Part shown: one piece after another, positions 36,453-45,867 of the stretch
Layout: each line of letters opens with the position of its first letter
Position numbering within the stretch: the first letter of the stretch is position 1
Source of the DNA: a virus
Reading direction: 5' to 3' (one strand)
DNA: 64,000 nucleotides
IMG/VR virus record: IMGVR_UViG_3300021471_000006
Span: 45,486 to 109,485 of that record
The notes under the pieces: model-generated
What the model was told of the DNA's origin: nothing
Database searches by the model: none
What the model saw: only the letters and a program-made list of their open reading frames with translations
Program-made: the position numbers and the translations under genes

Positions 36453-39400
36453 ATGATTAACGGAGATAATGGAGTAGACAAGATATTTTTTAAGCTAAAG
36501 GATAGCTTTATAGAGAATTACAAAGACAAACAACCAGAATGGGGATATGGTGGTCTGGGCTATACGGTTTACAAACGTACATATGCTCGTCGCTTGAATG
36601 GTTCTACAGAAGAGTTCTGGCAAACTCTTAGAAGAGTAGTAGAGGGAGTTTTTACTATTCAAAAAAGACACTGTATTAGGAATTTAGTTCCTTGGTCAGA
36701 GCTTAAAGCCCAAAATTCGGCACAGAAAATGTTTAAGCTTATGTGGGAATTTAAATTCTTACCGCCGGGAAGAGGATTGTGGATGATGGGAACAGACTAT
36801 GTATACAAACGAGGCGGAATGTCATTAAATAATTGTGGATTTGTAAGCACGCAGAACATTACTACTAACTTTGCTGAGCCATTCTGTTTTCTAATGGACG
36901 CTTGTATGCTTGGAGTGGGAGTTGGAGCAGATACAAAAGGAGCCGGAAAGATGACTGTTAGAGAGCCAAAGATTTCAAATGAAGCATTTCTCATTCCAGA
37001 CACAAGAGAAGGGTGGGTAGAGGCTCTACGAAAAGTACTAAATGCTTTCTCTGGAGAAGGAGAGCTGCCAGCTAGTTTTGATAGTTCTTTAATTAGACCA
37101 TATGGAGAGCCCATAAATGGTTTTGGAGGAACAGCCTCTGGACCGGGACCACTGCTTGAGATGTTAGCAGATGTAGAGAAAGTACTCAGAAAAAGAATTG
37201 GAGAAAAGATAACATCAACTGATATTGTAGATATTTTTAATTTAATAGGGAGATGTGTAGTTGCCGGAAATGTAAGGAGAACTGCAGAAATAATGTTTGG
37301 TGAACAAGATGATGAAGAGTTTCTTAATCTTAAAAATCCAGAGATGTTTAAAACTGAACTTCTGCACCATCGTTGGGCCAGCAACAATTCCATTTTTGCA
37401 AAAGTTGGGATGGACTACTCAAAAGTTGCAGAACTTACTGCAAAGAATGGAGAACCCGGATATGAATGGTTAGACAATGCTAGAGCATTTTCAAGGATGG
37501 GAAAAGAACCAGATAATAAAGATTATAGAGCCGGTGGAGGCAATCCATGTTTGGAACAAACGCTTGAACCATATGAACTTTGCTGCGTAACTGGTGATAC
37601 CAGAATTCAAACACGGTCAGGTTTACCGAAAATTAAAGATGTCGTCGGCAAAACAGTTGAAGTGTGGAATGGCGTATGCTGGTCAAAGGTAAAACCATTT
37701 AAAGCCGGTAAAAACAAAAAAATACTGAGGGTATACATATCAGATGGTTCATACTTGGATTGTGATAAAAAGCACGAATTTTTAGTAAGAGAAAGAACAA
37801 AGAGAAGATACGTTAAAAAATATGCTAAAAATTTAAAGCCCGGAGACACGTTACCAGAATATTCTTTAGAACCAGACATGGGGGGAAAACACGTTGAAAA
37901 CGCATATGAATATGGTTTATTTGCCGGAGATGGATGTGTAGATAAAAATAATCCAATATTATGTATTGGAGGAGATAAAAACAAGTTAAAGAACAAAATT
38001 AAAGGAAAGTGGTATAAACCAAGAACCAACGAATATAATAAACCAATGTACAGAGTCTCTATGAAAAATATTCTAGATTTAGAAATGTGTAGACAATTAA
38101 GACAAAAAGAATTACCAGAGGATATTTTTAGTTGGGATTCCAATTCAATAATGGAGTTTATAGCGGGTTACATTGATTCTGATGGAAGTGTTGGAAAATA
38201 TGGTAATACACATAATTATAGAATATTTGGCCTAGAACAAAAGATGCGAGACCTTCAAATTTTGTGTAGAAGAATAGGTATAAACCATGCTACAGTTAAC
38301 TTAATGTCAAAAAAAGGGACTAAAACTAATTTTGGTACTAGAAACGAAGATTTGTGGTTCTTATATATACCAACATATGAATGTGCGGGAATTCCAACAA
38401 GATTAAAAATAGCAACTAAATTTGGAAGTGGTTTAAAAAATAATAACGCGCATGTTAATGGAAGGCAAATTTCTTATAAACGAAGACAAAAGATTGTTGG
38501 TATAACTGAAAAATTACAAAGAGAAGACACATATTGTTTTACAGAGCCAATGTATAATATGGGCGTGTTTGGTAACGTTTTAACATTTCAATGTCTTGTT
38601 GAAACTTTTCCAGTTAAGCACAATACACTTGAAGAGTGGATAGAGACACTTAAATACGCATATTTATATGCGAAAACTGTCACACTTATTCCTACACATA
38701 ATAAGCTTACAAATGCTGTTATGTTAAGAAATAGGAGAATAGGTTGTTCAATATCTGGAATTACTCAAGCTTTCAAGAAGTTTGGCCGACGACATTTTTT
38801 TGAAAAAATAGACGAGGGCTATAAGAGAATCCAGGATTGGGACAAGACTTTTTCAGACTGGATGTGTATTCCCAGGAGCATCAAGATGACTTCTATAAAG
38901 CCGTCTGGCACCGTTTCGCTGTTGCCTGGTGTAACTCCTGGAATACATTATCCAATATCTGAATACTATATACGCAATGTGAGATTTATGAAAGGCAGTA
39001 AACTGCTTGAGAAACTAGAGAAAGCCGGATATCTAGTAGAGAAAGATAAATATACTGATAATACTTATGTAGTGAGCTTTCCAATAAAAGAAGAATACTT
39101 CGAAAGAAGTGTCAACGACGTTTCAATGTGGGAGCAATTAGAGAATGTAGCGCAAATTCAAGAGCATTGGGCAGACAATCAGGTAAGTGTCACTGTTAGC
39201 TTTAAAGATTACGAAGCTAAAGATATTAAATATGCTTTAGAACTTTACGAAACTAGACTGAAAGGTGTGAGTTTTTTGCCTATTAAAGACCATGGATATG
39301 AGCAAGCGCCTTATATACCCATAACAGAGAAGGAGTTTAAAAACTTAAGACGAAAAATAAAAGATAAAAATTTATTAGGCAAGATAACTAACTCAATACA

Positions 39401-39461
39401 CGAAATAGATGATAAGTTTTGTGATAGTACAACTTGTGAAATTGAGGTGGAATTAACATGA
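36453..39461 (+). CDS. Adenosylcobalamin-dependent ribonucleotide reductase with intein
   Basis: 1002 residues before splicing, about 666 after. The reductase parts match class II ribonucleoside-triphosphate reductases: NNCGFVST near 130, GNVRRTAEIMFG, NPCLEQTLEPYELCC (active-site region), and KPSGTVSLLPGVTPGIHYPISEYYIRNVR. The C-terminal CDSTTCEIE pair could serve as the redox Cys. An intein (residues 378-713) splits the NPCLEQ...ELC/CLVETFP motif, so splicing is needed for activity. It supplies dNTPs and needs adenosylcobalamin, which the enzyme at 31264 can make. Confidence 0.9.
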   Translation: MINGDNGVDKIFFKLKDSFIENYKDKQPEWGYGGLGYTVYKRTYARRLNGSTEEFWQTLRRVVEGVFTIQKRHCIRNLVPWSELKAQNSAQKMFKLMWEFKFLPPGRGLWMMGTDYVYKRGGMSLNNCGFVSTQNITTNFAEPFCFLMDACMLGVGVGADTKGAGKMTVREPKISNEAFLIPDTREGWVEALRKVLNAFSGEGELPASFDSSLIRPYGEPINGFGGTASGPGPLLEMLADVEKVLRKRIGEKITSTDIVDIFNLIGRCVVAGNVRRTAEIMFGEQDDEEFLNLKNPEMFKTELLHHRWASNNSIFAKVGMDYSKVAELTAKNGEPGYEWLDNARAFSRMGKEPDNKDYRAGGGNPCLEQTLEPYELCCVTGDTRIQTRSGLPKIKDVVGKTVEVWNGVCWSKVKPFKAGKNKKILRVYISDGSYLDCDKKHEFLVRERTKRRYVKKYAKNLKPGDTLPEYSLEPDMGGKHVENAYEYGLFAGDGCVDKNNPILCIGGDKNKLKNKIKGKWYKPRTNEYNKPMYRVSMKNILDLEMCRQLRQKELPEDIFSWDSNSIMEFIAGYIDSDGSVGKYGNTHNYRIFGLEQKMRDLQILCRRIGINHATVNLMSKKGTKTNFGTRNEDLWFLYIPTYECAGIPTRLKIATKFGSGLKNNNAHVNGRQISYKRRQKIVGITEKLQREDTYCFTEPMYNMGVFGNVLTFQCLVETFPVKHNTLEEWIETLKYAYLYAKTVTLIPTHNKLTNAVMLRNRRIGCSISGITQAFKKFGRRHFFEKIDEGYKRIQDWDKTFSDWMCIPRSIKMTSIKPSGTVSLLPGVTPGIHYPISEYYIRNVRFMKGSKLLEKLEKAGYLVEKDKYTDNTYVVSFPIKEEYFERSVNDVSMWEQLENVAQIQEHWADNQVSVTVSFKDYEAKDIKYALELYETRLKGVSFLPIKDHGYEQAPYIPITEKEFKNLRRKIKDKNLLGKITNSIHEIDDKFCDSTTCEIEVELT
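37584..38591 (+). mobile_element. Intein with LAGLIDADG endonuclease
   Basis: About 336 residues inserted between ELC and CLVETFP. It begins CVTGDTRI (Cys1 block A), has block B-like SDGSYLDCDKKHEFLV, two LAGLIDADG-type motifs (YGLFAGDGCV and FIAGYIDSDGSV) and ends GVFGNVLTFQ before Cys+1. The last residue is Gln, not the usual Asn, as known for some reductase inteins. Confidence 0.88.
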
Positions 39462-39526
39462 TATACTTTGAACTTCAAGAAGATGGAAGTGCATCTTTCG
39501 AATATACAATATTTATAGAAGAATGA
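39458..39526 (+). CDS. Micro-ORF (22 aa)
   Basis: ATG in an ATGA overlap with the reductase stop, and its own TGA overlaps the next ATG. 22 residues (MIYFELQEDGSASFEYTIF). It may act mainly to couple translation of the two large genes. Confidence 0.35.
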   Translation: MIYFELQEDGSASFEYTIFIEE

Positions 39527-41016
39527 AAATAAACAACTATGAAGAGTTTCAGAGAAAGTCTTATCATTTTAAGATAAACAAGAGTTTCAATACTAGAACT
39601 GAACTCTCTCCAAGAATTCTAGAGATATCTGAAGCCTTTGGATTGGGCGTCAGCGAGTTAAAAAAATTTTCAGTGTTTGAAGATTTCTATATTGGCTTTA
39701 ATAAAGGTGAAATTATTTATATTACTGGAGATTCTGGAGGCGGTAAGAGTATACTGCTTAAGGAACTAAACAAGAGACTTATGATGGAAGGGAGTAGAAT
39801 TTTTCTAAGTTCTATAATTCCTAATCCAGAAGATGTTATAGTAGAGTCAATAGGAAAGACTACTGAAGAGGCAGTCAGATTACTTTCTGTAATGGGACTT
39901 AATGATGCATTTATCTTTCTTAGAAAATATAAAGAACTTAGTGATGGTCAAAAATACAGATATAGGCTTGCTAAGATGTTAGAAACTGGCATGGACTTCT
40001 ATTTCATCGATGAATTTTGTGCTAAACTAGACCGCATAACTGCCAAAGTAATAGCATACAACTTACAGAAAGTTGTCAGGCGAACCGGCGTCACTCTGTT
40101 TATCGCTACTACTCACTTGGATTTGATTACTGACCTAAATCCAGACATATTAGTTACAAAAAACTATATGGATAAAGTAAAGATTGAATATTTAACTCAT
40201 GAAAAAAGAAAAATCAGCTTTTATAATAAAGTGAAAATCGAAAGAGGTGTTATAGATGACTATAAGAAACTGGCGAAATTTCATTACAAGAATCCCAGTA
40301 CAGACTTCCCGTACTCGAGAATATATTGTGCAAGAATGGGAACGGAACTTGTTGGAACTTGCGTCTATAGTCCTCCCTTTTTACAAACAAAAGGAAGAAC
40401 AATTAAATTTGATGGAAAATATAGCTTAATGAAGAAAGAAGTGGTAGCTGAAATCAATAAGCTTTTTATTAGATGTTCTAGAATAGTAATTTCTCCAAAG
40501 TTCAGAGGCTGTGGACTTGGACAGAAATTGCTGCTTGAGTCTATGAAACTACAGAAAGATAAAAAATATGTAGAACTTATCAATATTATGGGAAAATATA
40601 ATCCATTTGCGGACAGAGTCGGCATGGAGAAAATAGAGATTAGCGAGGAGACAGACGCACCCACAATTGCTCTGGATAAATGGTTATGTGAAAAAGGTCT
40701 TAAGACCGATGAAATTCACAATCCAGTCTACTGGAGACAGTTTGTGGAATCTCTATCTCCTGCCGACAAAATCACTCTAACTAGAATGACTGGCAAAGTA
40801 CTTCACCATCCTAAGATAGGTCTATCGAGCAAGGAAGGCAAGAGGGCTGAAGTCGTTAGAAAAGAAAAGATTTATAAAGAGGTAGATTTTAATACGGTAA
40901 AAGAAGAAATTATAGACTATGTTCCAAAACTATATTCGGGACATACTCTATATTATATCTGGATAAATCCAGATTACCAAGAGAAAAAAATGAAAACAAT
41001 TGAAGAGTGGTTTTAA
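39523..41016 (+). CDS. ABC-type ATPase fused to acetyltransferase (COG2401 type)
   Basis: 497 residues. The N-terminal half is an ABC ATPase: ITGDSGGGKSILL (Walker A), LSDGQKYRYRLAKML (signature), FYFIDEFCAKLD (Walker B), ATTHLDL (switch His). The C-terminal half is a GNAT domain with IVISPKFRGCGLGQKLLLESM. This fusion is known as COG2401 in archaea, with unknown function. No membrane partner is seen, so it is not a transporter. A perfect B repeat (40081-40098) lies within the ATPase part. Confidence 0.8.
   Translation: MKINNYEEFQRKSYHFKINKSFNTRTELSPRILEISEAFGLGVSELKKFSVFEDFYIGFNKGEIIYITGDSGGGKSILLKELNKRLMMEGSRIFLSSIIPNPEDVIVESIGKTTEEAVRLLSVMGLNDAFIFLRKYKELSDGQKYRYRLAKMLETGMDFYFIDEFCAKLDRITAKVIAYNLQKVVRRTGVTLFIATTHLDLITDLNPDILVTKNYMDKVKIEYLTHEKRKISFYNKVKIERGVIDDYKKLAKFHYKNPSTDFPYSRIYCARMGTELVGTCVYSPPFLQTKGRTIKFDGKYSLMKKEVVAEINKLFIRCSRIVISPKFRGCGLGQKLLLESMKLQKDKKYVELINIMGKYNPFADRVGMEKIEISEETDAPTIALDKWLCEKGLKTDEIHNPVYWRQFVESLSPADKITLTRMTGKVLHHPKIGLSSKEGKRAEVVRKEKIYKEVDFNTVKEEIIDYVPKLYSGHTLYYIWINPDYQEKKMKTIEEWF
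40081..40098 (-). repeat. B repeat inside a gene (exact copy)
   Basis: Read on the minus strand it is CAGAGTGACGCCGGTTCG, identical over 18 bases with 7752-7769. Confidence 0.65.
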
Positions 41017-41046
41017 AAATGAATCATGAAAACGGTGACAGCCAAA

Positions 41047-41571
41047 ATGAGTAATCTAACAGATGAGTTTAAGAAATTAGTATTTAAGAAAGAAATGCCA
41101 GATACTAATTTATTAGTTCCATTGATGATTTGGTTATCTGGAGACTACCTTAATATAGAAAACACGCAACTGGTGAATTTGAGATTTAAAAATATAGCGA
41201 AAAATATAAATATGAGAAGTTTATTACTAAAGAATAGAGTAAAACGCTTCCTTCGATACCCAAAGGTGAAGAAAGATAAAGACAGACTTAAATTCTTTTA
41301 TGACGACGTGTGTAAATACTTTGGGTGGTCAAGTCGTGAACTGCAGAAAAACAATCGTGTTTTGGAGTGGAACGAAGTTAAGATAGCAGTTTCCAAAGCG
41401 TTTGGATATGATAAAAAAGAACTGAAAATACTGGAGGGGTACAATGGGAAAAGATTTGGAAACAAGAGTAATAAAACTTCTAAAACAACGACGATGGACA
41501 AAAAAAGAGCTAGCCACAACATTAGAAATACCGCAAACGAAGATACTAGCAATATTAAGAATATTAGATAA
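41047..41571 (+). CDS. Unknown 174-residue protein
   Basis: The ATG at 41047 lies behind GGTGA (41034-41038); ATG 41026 is an alternative. Helical N-terminal domain (residues 1-110) with basic patches (LLLKNRVKRFLRYPKVKKDK), Lys/Asn/Thr-rich disordered end that overlaps the next gene by 128 bases. It could be a DNA-binding accessory of the polymerase (inference). Confidence 0.5.
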   Translation: MSNLTDEFKKLVFKKEMPDTNLLVPLMIWLSGDYLNIENTQLVNLRFKNIAKNINMRSLLLKNRVKRFLRYPKVKKDKDRLKFFYDDVCKYFGWSSRELQKNNRVLEWNEVKIAVSKAFGYDKKELKILEGYNGKRFGNKSNKTSKTTTMDKKRASHNIRNTANEDTSNIKNIR

Positions 41572-42382
41572 AAAAGGAGTCGATATATCAAAATTTGGAA
41601 AAGGAAAAGACAAAGAATTTTATTTATCTACCTCACCAGAAAGCTCGCAACCACAGTATGTGGTACTATCTGGTGTTAAATCGTCTCCACAAAAAATTAA
41701 ATTTGCGTTAACATCAGATTGGCATGTGGGAAGTATACAACACAACAGAAGCGGACTTGAGGACTGCATTCAAAGAGCAGTTGATGAGGGAGCTAAATTT
41801 GTCTTACATGCTGGAGATGTTCATGATGGATATAAAGTATATCGAGGACAACTTAACAATTTAACCGTGTGGAGAGCAGAAGACCAAACAGACTTAAGTG
41901 CGGATATTATAGATAGATTCCCTATACCAGTATACGGAATTGCAGGAAATCATGACTACAGTTATACTAAATTAGCAGGAATTAGACCTACCAAACTATT
42001 GGCATCTAAAACAGACAACTTTAAAGACCTTGGAGATGCCAGAGCAGATTTAGTAATTGGAGGAATTGAATTGAGATTATTACATGGAGCTGGAGGCAAT
42101 GCTTATGCAATAAGTTATCCGGCACAAAAATATCTTAGAAATATTGCAAGAGGTGACCCATCTGCAATACCTGAGATGTTGGGATTAGGACATTATCATA
42201 CTAACACTCAATTTGAAAGCCATGATTGTGTAGTAATTCATCCAGGTAACTTTCAGGGACCAAATGAGTTTACTGAAAGAAGAGGACTATTAGGTCCCAT
42301 GGGATTATATGTTGTAGAACTTACAACACAAGATGGAACTATTCTAAATTATAAAACTAAATTTTTAAAAGCAAGAAGTTGA
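41444..42382 (+). CDS. Winged-helix plus metallophosphoesterase fusion 1
   Basis: 312 residues. N-terminal winged helix (RVIKLLKQRRWTKKELATTLEIPQTKILAILRIL), then a calcineurin-like domain with LTSDWHVGS, HAGDVHDG, GIAGNHDY, LLHGAGG and GHYHTNT, all metal ligands in place. It lies just before the polymerase. A nuclease or phosphatase directed to DNA by the winged helix is inferred. A paralogue is encoded at 46092. Confidence 0.75.
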   Translation: MGKDLETRVIKLLKQRRWTKKELATTLEIPQTKILAILRILDKKGVDISKFGKGKDKEFYLSTSPESSQPQYVVLSGVKSSPQKIKFALTSDWHVGSIQHNRSGLEDCIQRAVDEGAKFVLHAGDVHDGYKVYRGQLNNLTVWRAEDQTDLSADIIDRFPIPVYGIAGNHDYSYTKLAGIRPTKLLASKTDNFKDLGDARADLVIGGIELRLLHGAGGNAYAISYPAQKYLRNIARGDPSAIPEMLGLGHYHTNTQFESHDCVVIHPGNFQGPNEFTERRGLLGPMGLYVVELTTQDGTILNYKTKFLKARS

Positions 42383-42406
42383 AATATATGATATGTTGGT
42401 GAGACA

Positions 42407-44779
42407 ATGGTTTTTTTAGTGGAATCTATTCAAAGAGACAAGTATACAGAACTAATTCTCTTTCAAAGAGATAAAGACGGCAAGAAGTCTTATAAGATAG
42501 TAAAGGACTTCAGACCTAGATTCTTTGTTCCAGAAAGTGACCCAGTACCAGAAGATAGGAGAATAACTGGTGTAAAGAGCGGCTATAAAGACATAGATAA
42601 TAATCCAGTAAAAAAAATCTATACGCAAAAGTCAGTACATGTGCCAGAACTAAGAGACAGATTTTCCAAACACTATGAGGCTGATATTTTGTTCACTCAT
42701 AGATATATAATAAATCGTATAGGTCCTATAGAGCCGTATCCACTGAAAATTCTCTATATAGATATTGAATTGAATACTGTGGATAGTTTTCCAGATATGT
42801 TTGACCCAGACCAAGAGATAGTAACTATTTCTATGGTTGATAGTTTTGATAACAGAGAGATTCTTCTTTATTATGAAAGTCCAGAATGTAAAAAACCAAT
42901 TAAAGAAACTGAAACTATTAAGAAATTTAAAACAGAAGAAGATTTACTCAATGCATTTATAGTCCAGATGCAGAAATATGACCCAGATGTGATAACAGGA
43001 TGGAACATAGAGAAATTTGACCTGACTTATTTGATTAGAAGAATGGAGAAACTTGGATTAAATTATAGAAAACTTTCTCCACTATATTCAGTTAGAATAG
43101 ATGAAAAGTGGGGCGACGTAATGATTAAAGGAAGAGTAATTCTGGACATGATGAAGGGCTACAAATATTTTAGAAAGATTTCAAATCAAGGACGAGCTGA
43201 AAGTTATTCATTAGAATACACTGCTCAAGAAGTATTAAAAAAGGGAAAGATACCACATAAAGATAATTTTCACGACATGTGGATAAATAGTCCAGAAAAA
43301 CTCATAGAATATAACAAAAGAGATACATTATTAGTTAAAGAAATAAATGATACTTTAAACATAATTGATTTCTTTAATTCTATTCGCTGTAAAGCATGCG
43401 CTCAGCTCAGAGATATATATTCAACTTCTAAACTTACAGACGGTTTTCTTCTCAGAAAATGTAGAGATAAATATGTTCTTCCAAGTGGAAATAGAAACAT
43501 ATCTGATATAGAAAAATACTCTGGAGCGATAGTAATCAAACCAACTCCGGGAATTTATAAAAATGTAATTGGATTGGATATTAGCAGTATGTATCCAAAT
43601 TTGATGAAAACTTTTAACATAGGTTATGAGACCTTTAATCCAGATGGAGAAATACAATTAGCCGACGGAATAGGTTTTAATAACGGCATAGGTCTTATTT
43701 CTGAGACTCTTAGAGAACTTGAGCAAGAGAGAAACTACTGGAAGAAAAAAATGAGAAAGGCTGCTATAGAGAAAGACGAAGACAAAAGACAGCTTTATTA
43801 TTTTAATCAATATGCTGTCAAGGTAATAACAAATGCAATATACGGATATCTTGGATATCCAAGGTCTAGATTATACAAGAAAGAAGTAGCAGGGGCCGTT
43901 ACTACTGCCGGAAGAGAATTAATTATGTACACGAAACGAAAAGTCGAAGAACTTGGTTATAAAGTTTTATATGGAGATACGGATAGTGTATATGTTCAGG
44001 CAAAGAGTAATGGACTAATTCCACTTTTAACTGAAGGAAAGAAATTGTGTGACATATTGAATAAAAGTTATAAAGATTTTGCAAAAGAAAGGGGTGCAAA
44101 AATATGTACATTAAGTATGAAATTTGAAAAAGCCTTAAAAAGTATTATGTTTGTTTCAAAACGTGGAGAGAATGTTGGAGCAAAAAAGAAATATGCTTAT
44201 TTACCTCTTTGGATAGATGGTAAAAACGTTGAAGATAAAGTAGAGTTTACGGGATTTGAAACGATTCGTTCAGATACTCCTAGAATAGGAAGACTAGTTC
44301 AGAAGAAAGTAGTAGATATGGTTCTACACGGAGTTGAGAAAGAAAAAGTACTGGAGTACTTGAGAGACCTAGATAGAAAAATTAGAAACAAAGAAATTCC
44401 AGATGAAGAAATAGGTTTTCCAAAAGGCATTTCAAGTCCATTAAGAACTTACGGAAAACAAAAACGACACGGTAAGACTAATATAAGAATCGGCATTCCT
44501 CCAGTAGTAAAAGGCGCTCTATATGCAAATAAATACTTAGGAAAACGATATGGACAGGGAAGTAAACCTAAGTGGATTTATGTGAAAAGAGTTTCTCCGG
44601 GATTTCCAGAAACAGATGTAATTACTTATGATGAATTTATTCCAGAAGGTTTCATACCAGATTATGACGCAATAAATAAAAGAATTTTCGATTTTAAATT
44701 ATCTGAAATATTTAGAGCTGCGGGGTGGGGAGATTTTCCAGAATTAAATCAAAATACTTTAAACAAGTGGGGGATGTAA
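42407..44779 (+). CDS. polB: Family B DNA polymerase
   Basis: 790 residues, usual for archaeal and viral PolB. Exonuclease motifs DIELN (Asp119, Glu121), GWNIEKFDLTYL and YNKRDTLLV; polymerase motif A DISSMYPN (from Asp391), motif B-like KVITNAIYGYLGYP, motif C YGDTDSVYV (Asp524, Asp526). The proofreading residues appear intact. It is the replicative polymerase of the virus. Confidence 0.95.
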   Translation: MVFLVESIQRDKYTELILFQRDKDGKKSYKIVKDFRPRFFVPESDPVPEDRRITGVKSGYKDIDNNPVKKIYTQKSVHVPELRDRFSKHYEADILFTHRYIINRIGPIEPYPLKILYIDIELNTVDSFPDMFDPDQEIVTISMVDSFDNREILLYYESPECKKPIKETETIKKFKTEEDLLNAFIVQMQKYDPDVITGWNIEKFDLTYLIRRMEKLGLNYRKLSPLYSVRIDEKWGDVMIKGRVILDMMKGYKYFRKISNQGRAESYSLEYTAQEVLKKGKIPHKDNFHDMWINSPEKLIEYNKRDTLLVKEINDTLNIIDFFNSIRCKACAQLRDIYSTSKLTDGFLLRKCRDKYVLPSGNRNISDIEKYSGAIVIKPTPGIYKNVIGLDISSMYPNLMKTFNIGYETFNPDGEIQLADGIGFNNGIGLISETLRELEQERNYWKKKMRKAAIEKDEDKRQLYYFNQYAVKVITNAIYGYLGYPRSRLYKKEVAGAVTTAGRELIMYTKRKVEELGYKVLYGDTDSVYVQAKSNGLIPLLTEGKKLCDILNKSYKDFAKERGAKICTLSMKFEKALKSIMFVSKRGENVGAKKKYAYLPLWIDGKNVEDKVEFTGFETIRSDTPRIGRLVQKKVVDMVLHGVEKEKVLEYLRDLDRKIRNKEIPDEEIGFPKGISSPLRTYGKQKRHGKTNIRIGIPPVVKGALYANKYLGKRYGQGSKPKWIYVKRVSPGFPETDVITYDEFIPEGFIPDYDAINKRIFDFKLSEIFRAAGWGDFPELNQNTLNKWGM

Positions 44780-44781
44780 AG

Positions 44782-45867
44782 GTGATACAATTAAAAACAA
44801 TTCAAGATTTTTGCAAAAACGCATCATATATTATGGTTAGATTTGAAAAAACAGAAAATGAAGAATTTGGAAAGATACTTACTAATAAGGAAATAATGAA
44901 TTTAGACCTATCAAAGAATGAAATAAGAAGAAGTATAACTAATGTTAATGATGACAGACTTTTCGTGTTTGACCTTCTTCCAGAAGAGGGAGGAGTAACA
45001 CATAATAGTCCACTACAATTAGTAAAGAGCAATCTAAAAGATGCAAGAATTATAGAGAAAGTTTATCCACAAATATTCTCTTGGGCATTCGATGGAGTGA
45101 GTATTAGATGTTATGCGATAATTCCTTCTGGAAATCCAAAGGCACATTCAACTATAAGTCGTTATGGTGGAACAGATATGTTTTATAAGATTTTAAGACA
45201 ACATCTTAAAAATATTGCAAACATGAGCAGGGGCAAGACACCAGATTATAATTTTCTACAATGTCAAGAGAGAGTTCCAGAGACAGAAATAGCAATAGGC
45301 TCTATAAATAGATTTAATAACATGTATGCAATAGGAATAGGCTTGAAAAGTTCATATATAGACATAATTAGTAACAGTATAAATAATAAAAATGCCTTGA
45401 GACCTTTAAAAACTTTAAATATGAAATATTGGGCTAGAGAAATTAATCCAGACTTCATAGTAGAAGCAAAATATGTGAAACTGAAAGAGCCGTTAGAGCT
45501 AGATTTAAAGGAAGCATACGAGCTTTATCCTAAAGCTATAAAAAATCTTATGGCTTTGCCTCACAAGGGCAACTATCAGAGATTTCTATTAACTCGGTTT
45601 CTTCTTTCAGTTCATAAACCAAGTGACGCAAAATTTATTTATTATTCAGTACTTGGCGATGAAGACTTAAAGCATGTAAAATATGGAAATTGTAAAACAC
45701 AATGGAACTATATACTTAACAATATGTATAGATATAGTTGTCCAACGTTTCAAGAATTAAGCCAATATGCGGACCCAGAGGATGAGGGTCTTTCTCATCC
45801 TCTTGAAAAAATTCAAAAATACATGGACGAGAAGAAAAATGGTGAGAACTCGAAAGATAAACTATAA
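44782..45867 (+). CDS. Primase with PriL-like C-terminal domain
   Basis: The start is uncertain: GTG 44782 overlaps AAAGGTGA, and ATT 44791 is possible. About 361 residues. The C-terminal part (ALPHKGNYQRFLLTRFLL... VKYGNCKTQWNYILNNMYRYSCPTFQELSQY) matches the iron-sulfur domain of the large primase subunit, including the LPH-x-x-RF-like segment and later Cys. The N-terminal part has an acidic strand (RLFVFDLLPEE) and PSGNPKAH, which may be a diverged AEP catalytic site, so a PriS-PriL fusion is possible. Confidence 0.6.
   Translation: MIQLKTIQDFCKNASYIMVRFEKTENEEFGKILTNKEIMNLDLSKNEIRRSITNVNDDRLFVFDLLPEEGGVTHNSPLQLVKSNLKDARIIEKVYPQIFSWAFDGVSIRCYAIIPSGNPKAHSTISRYGGTDMFYKILRQHLKNIANMSRGKTPDYNFLQCQERVPETEIAIGSINRFNNMYAIGIGLKSSYIDIISNSINNKNALRPLKTLNMKYWAREINPDFIVEAKYVKLKEPLELDLKEAYELYPKAIKNLMALPHKGNYQRFLLTRFLLSVHKPSDAKFIYYSVLGDEDLKHVKYGNCKTQWNYILNNMYRYSCPTFQELSQYADPEDEGLSHPLEKIQKYMDEKKNGENSKDKL

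Noticed and set aside
36797-38143. Long minus-strand ORFs inside the reductase gene
   Set aside because: They are shadows of a well-supported coding frame and lack ribosome sites and family motifs.
39523-41016. ABC transporter ATPase
   Set aside because: It is fused to an acetyltransferase domain and no membrane partner is encoded nearby.
41444-42382. Small subunit of D-family DNA polymerase
   Set aside because: No OB-fold part and no large D-family subunit is present, while a family B polymerase lies next door.
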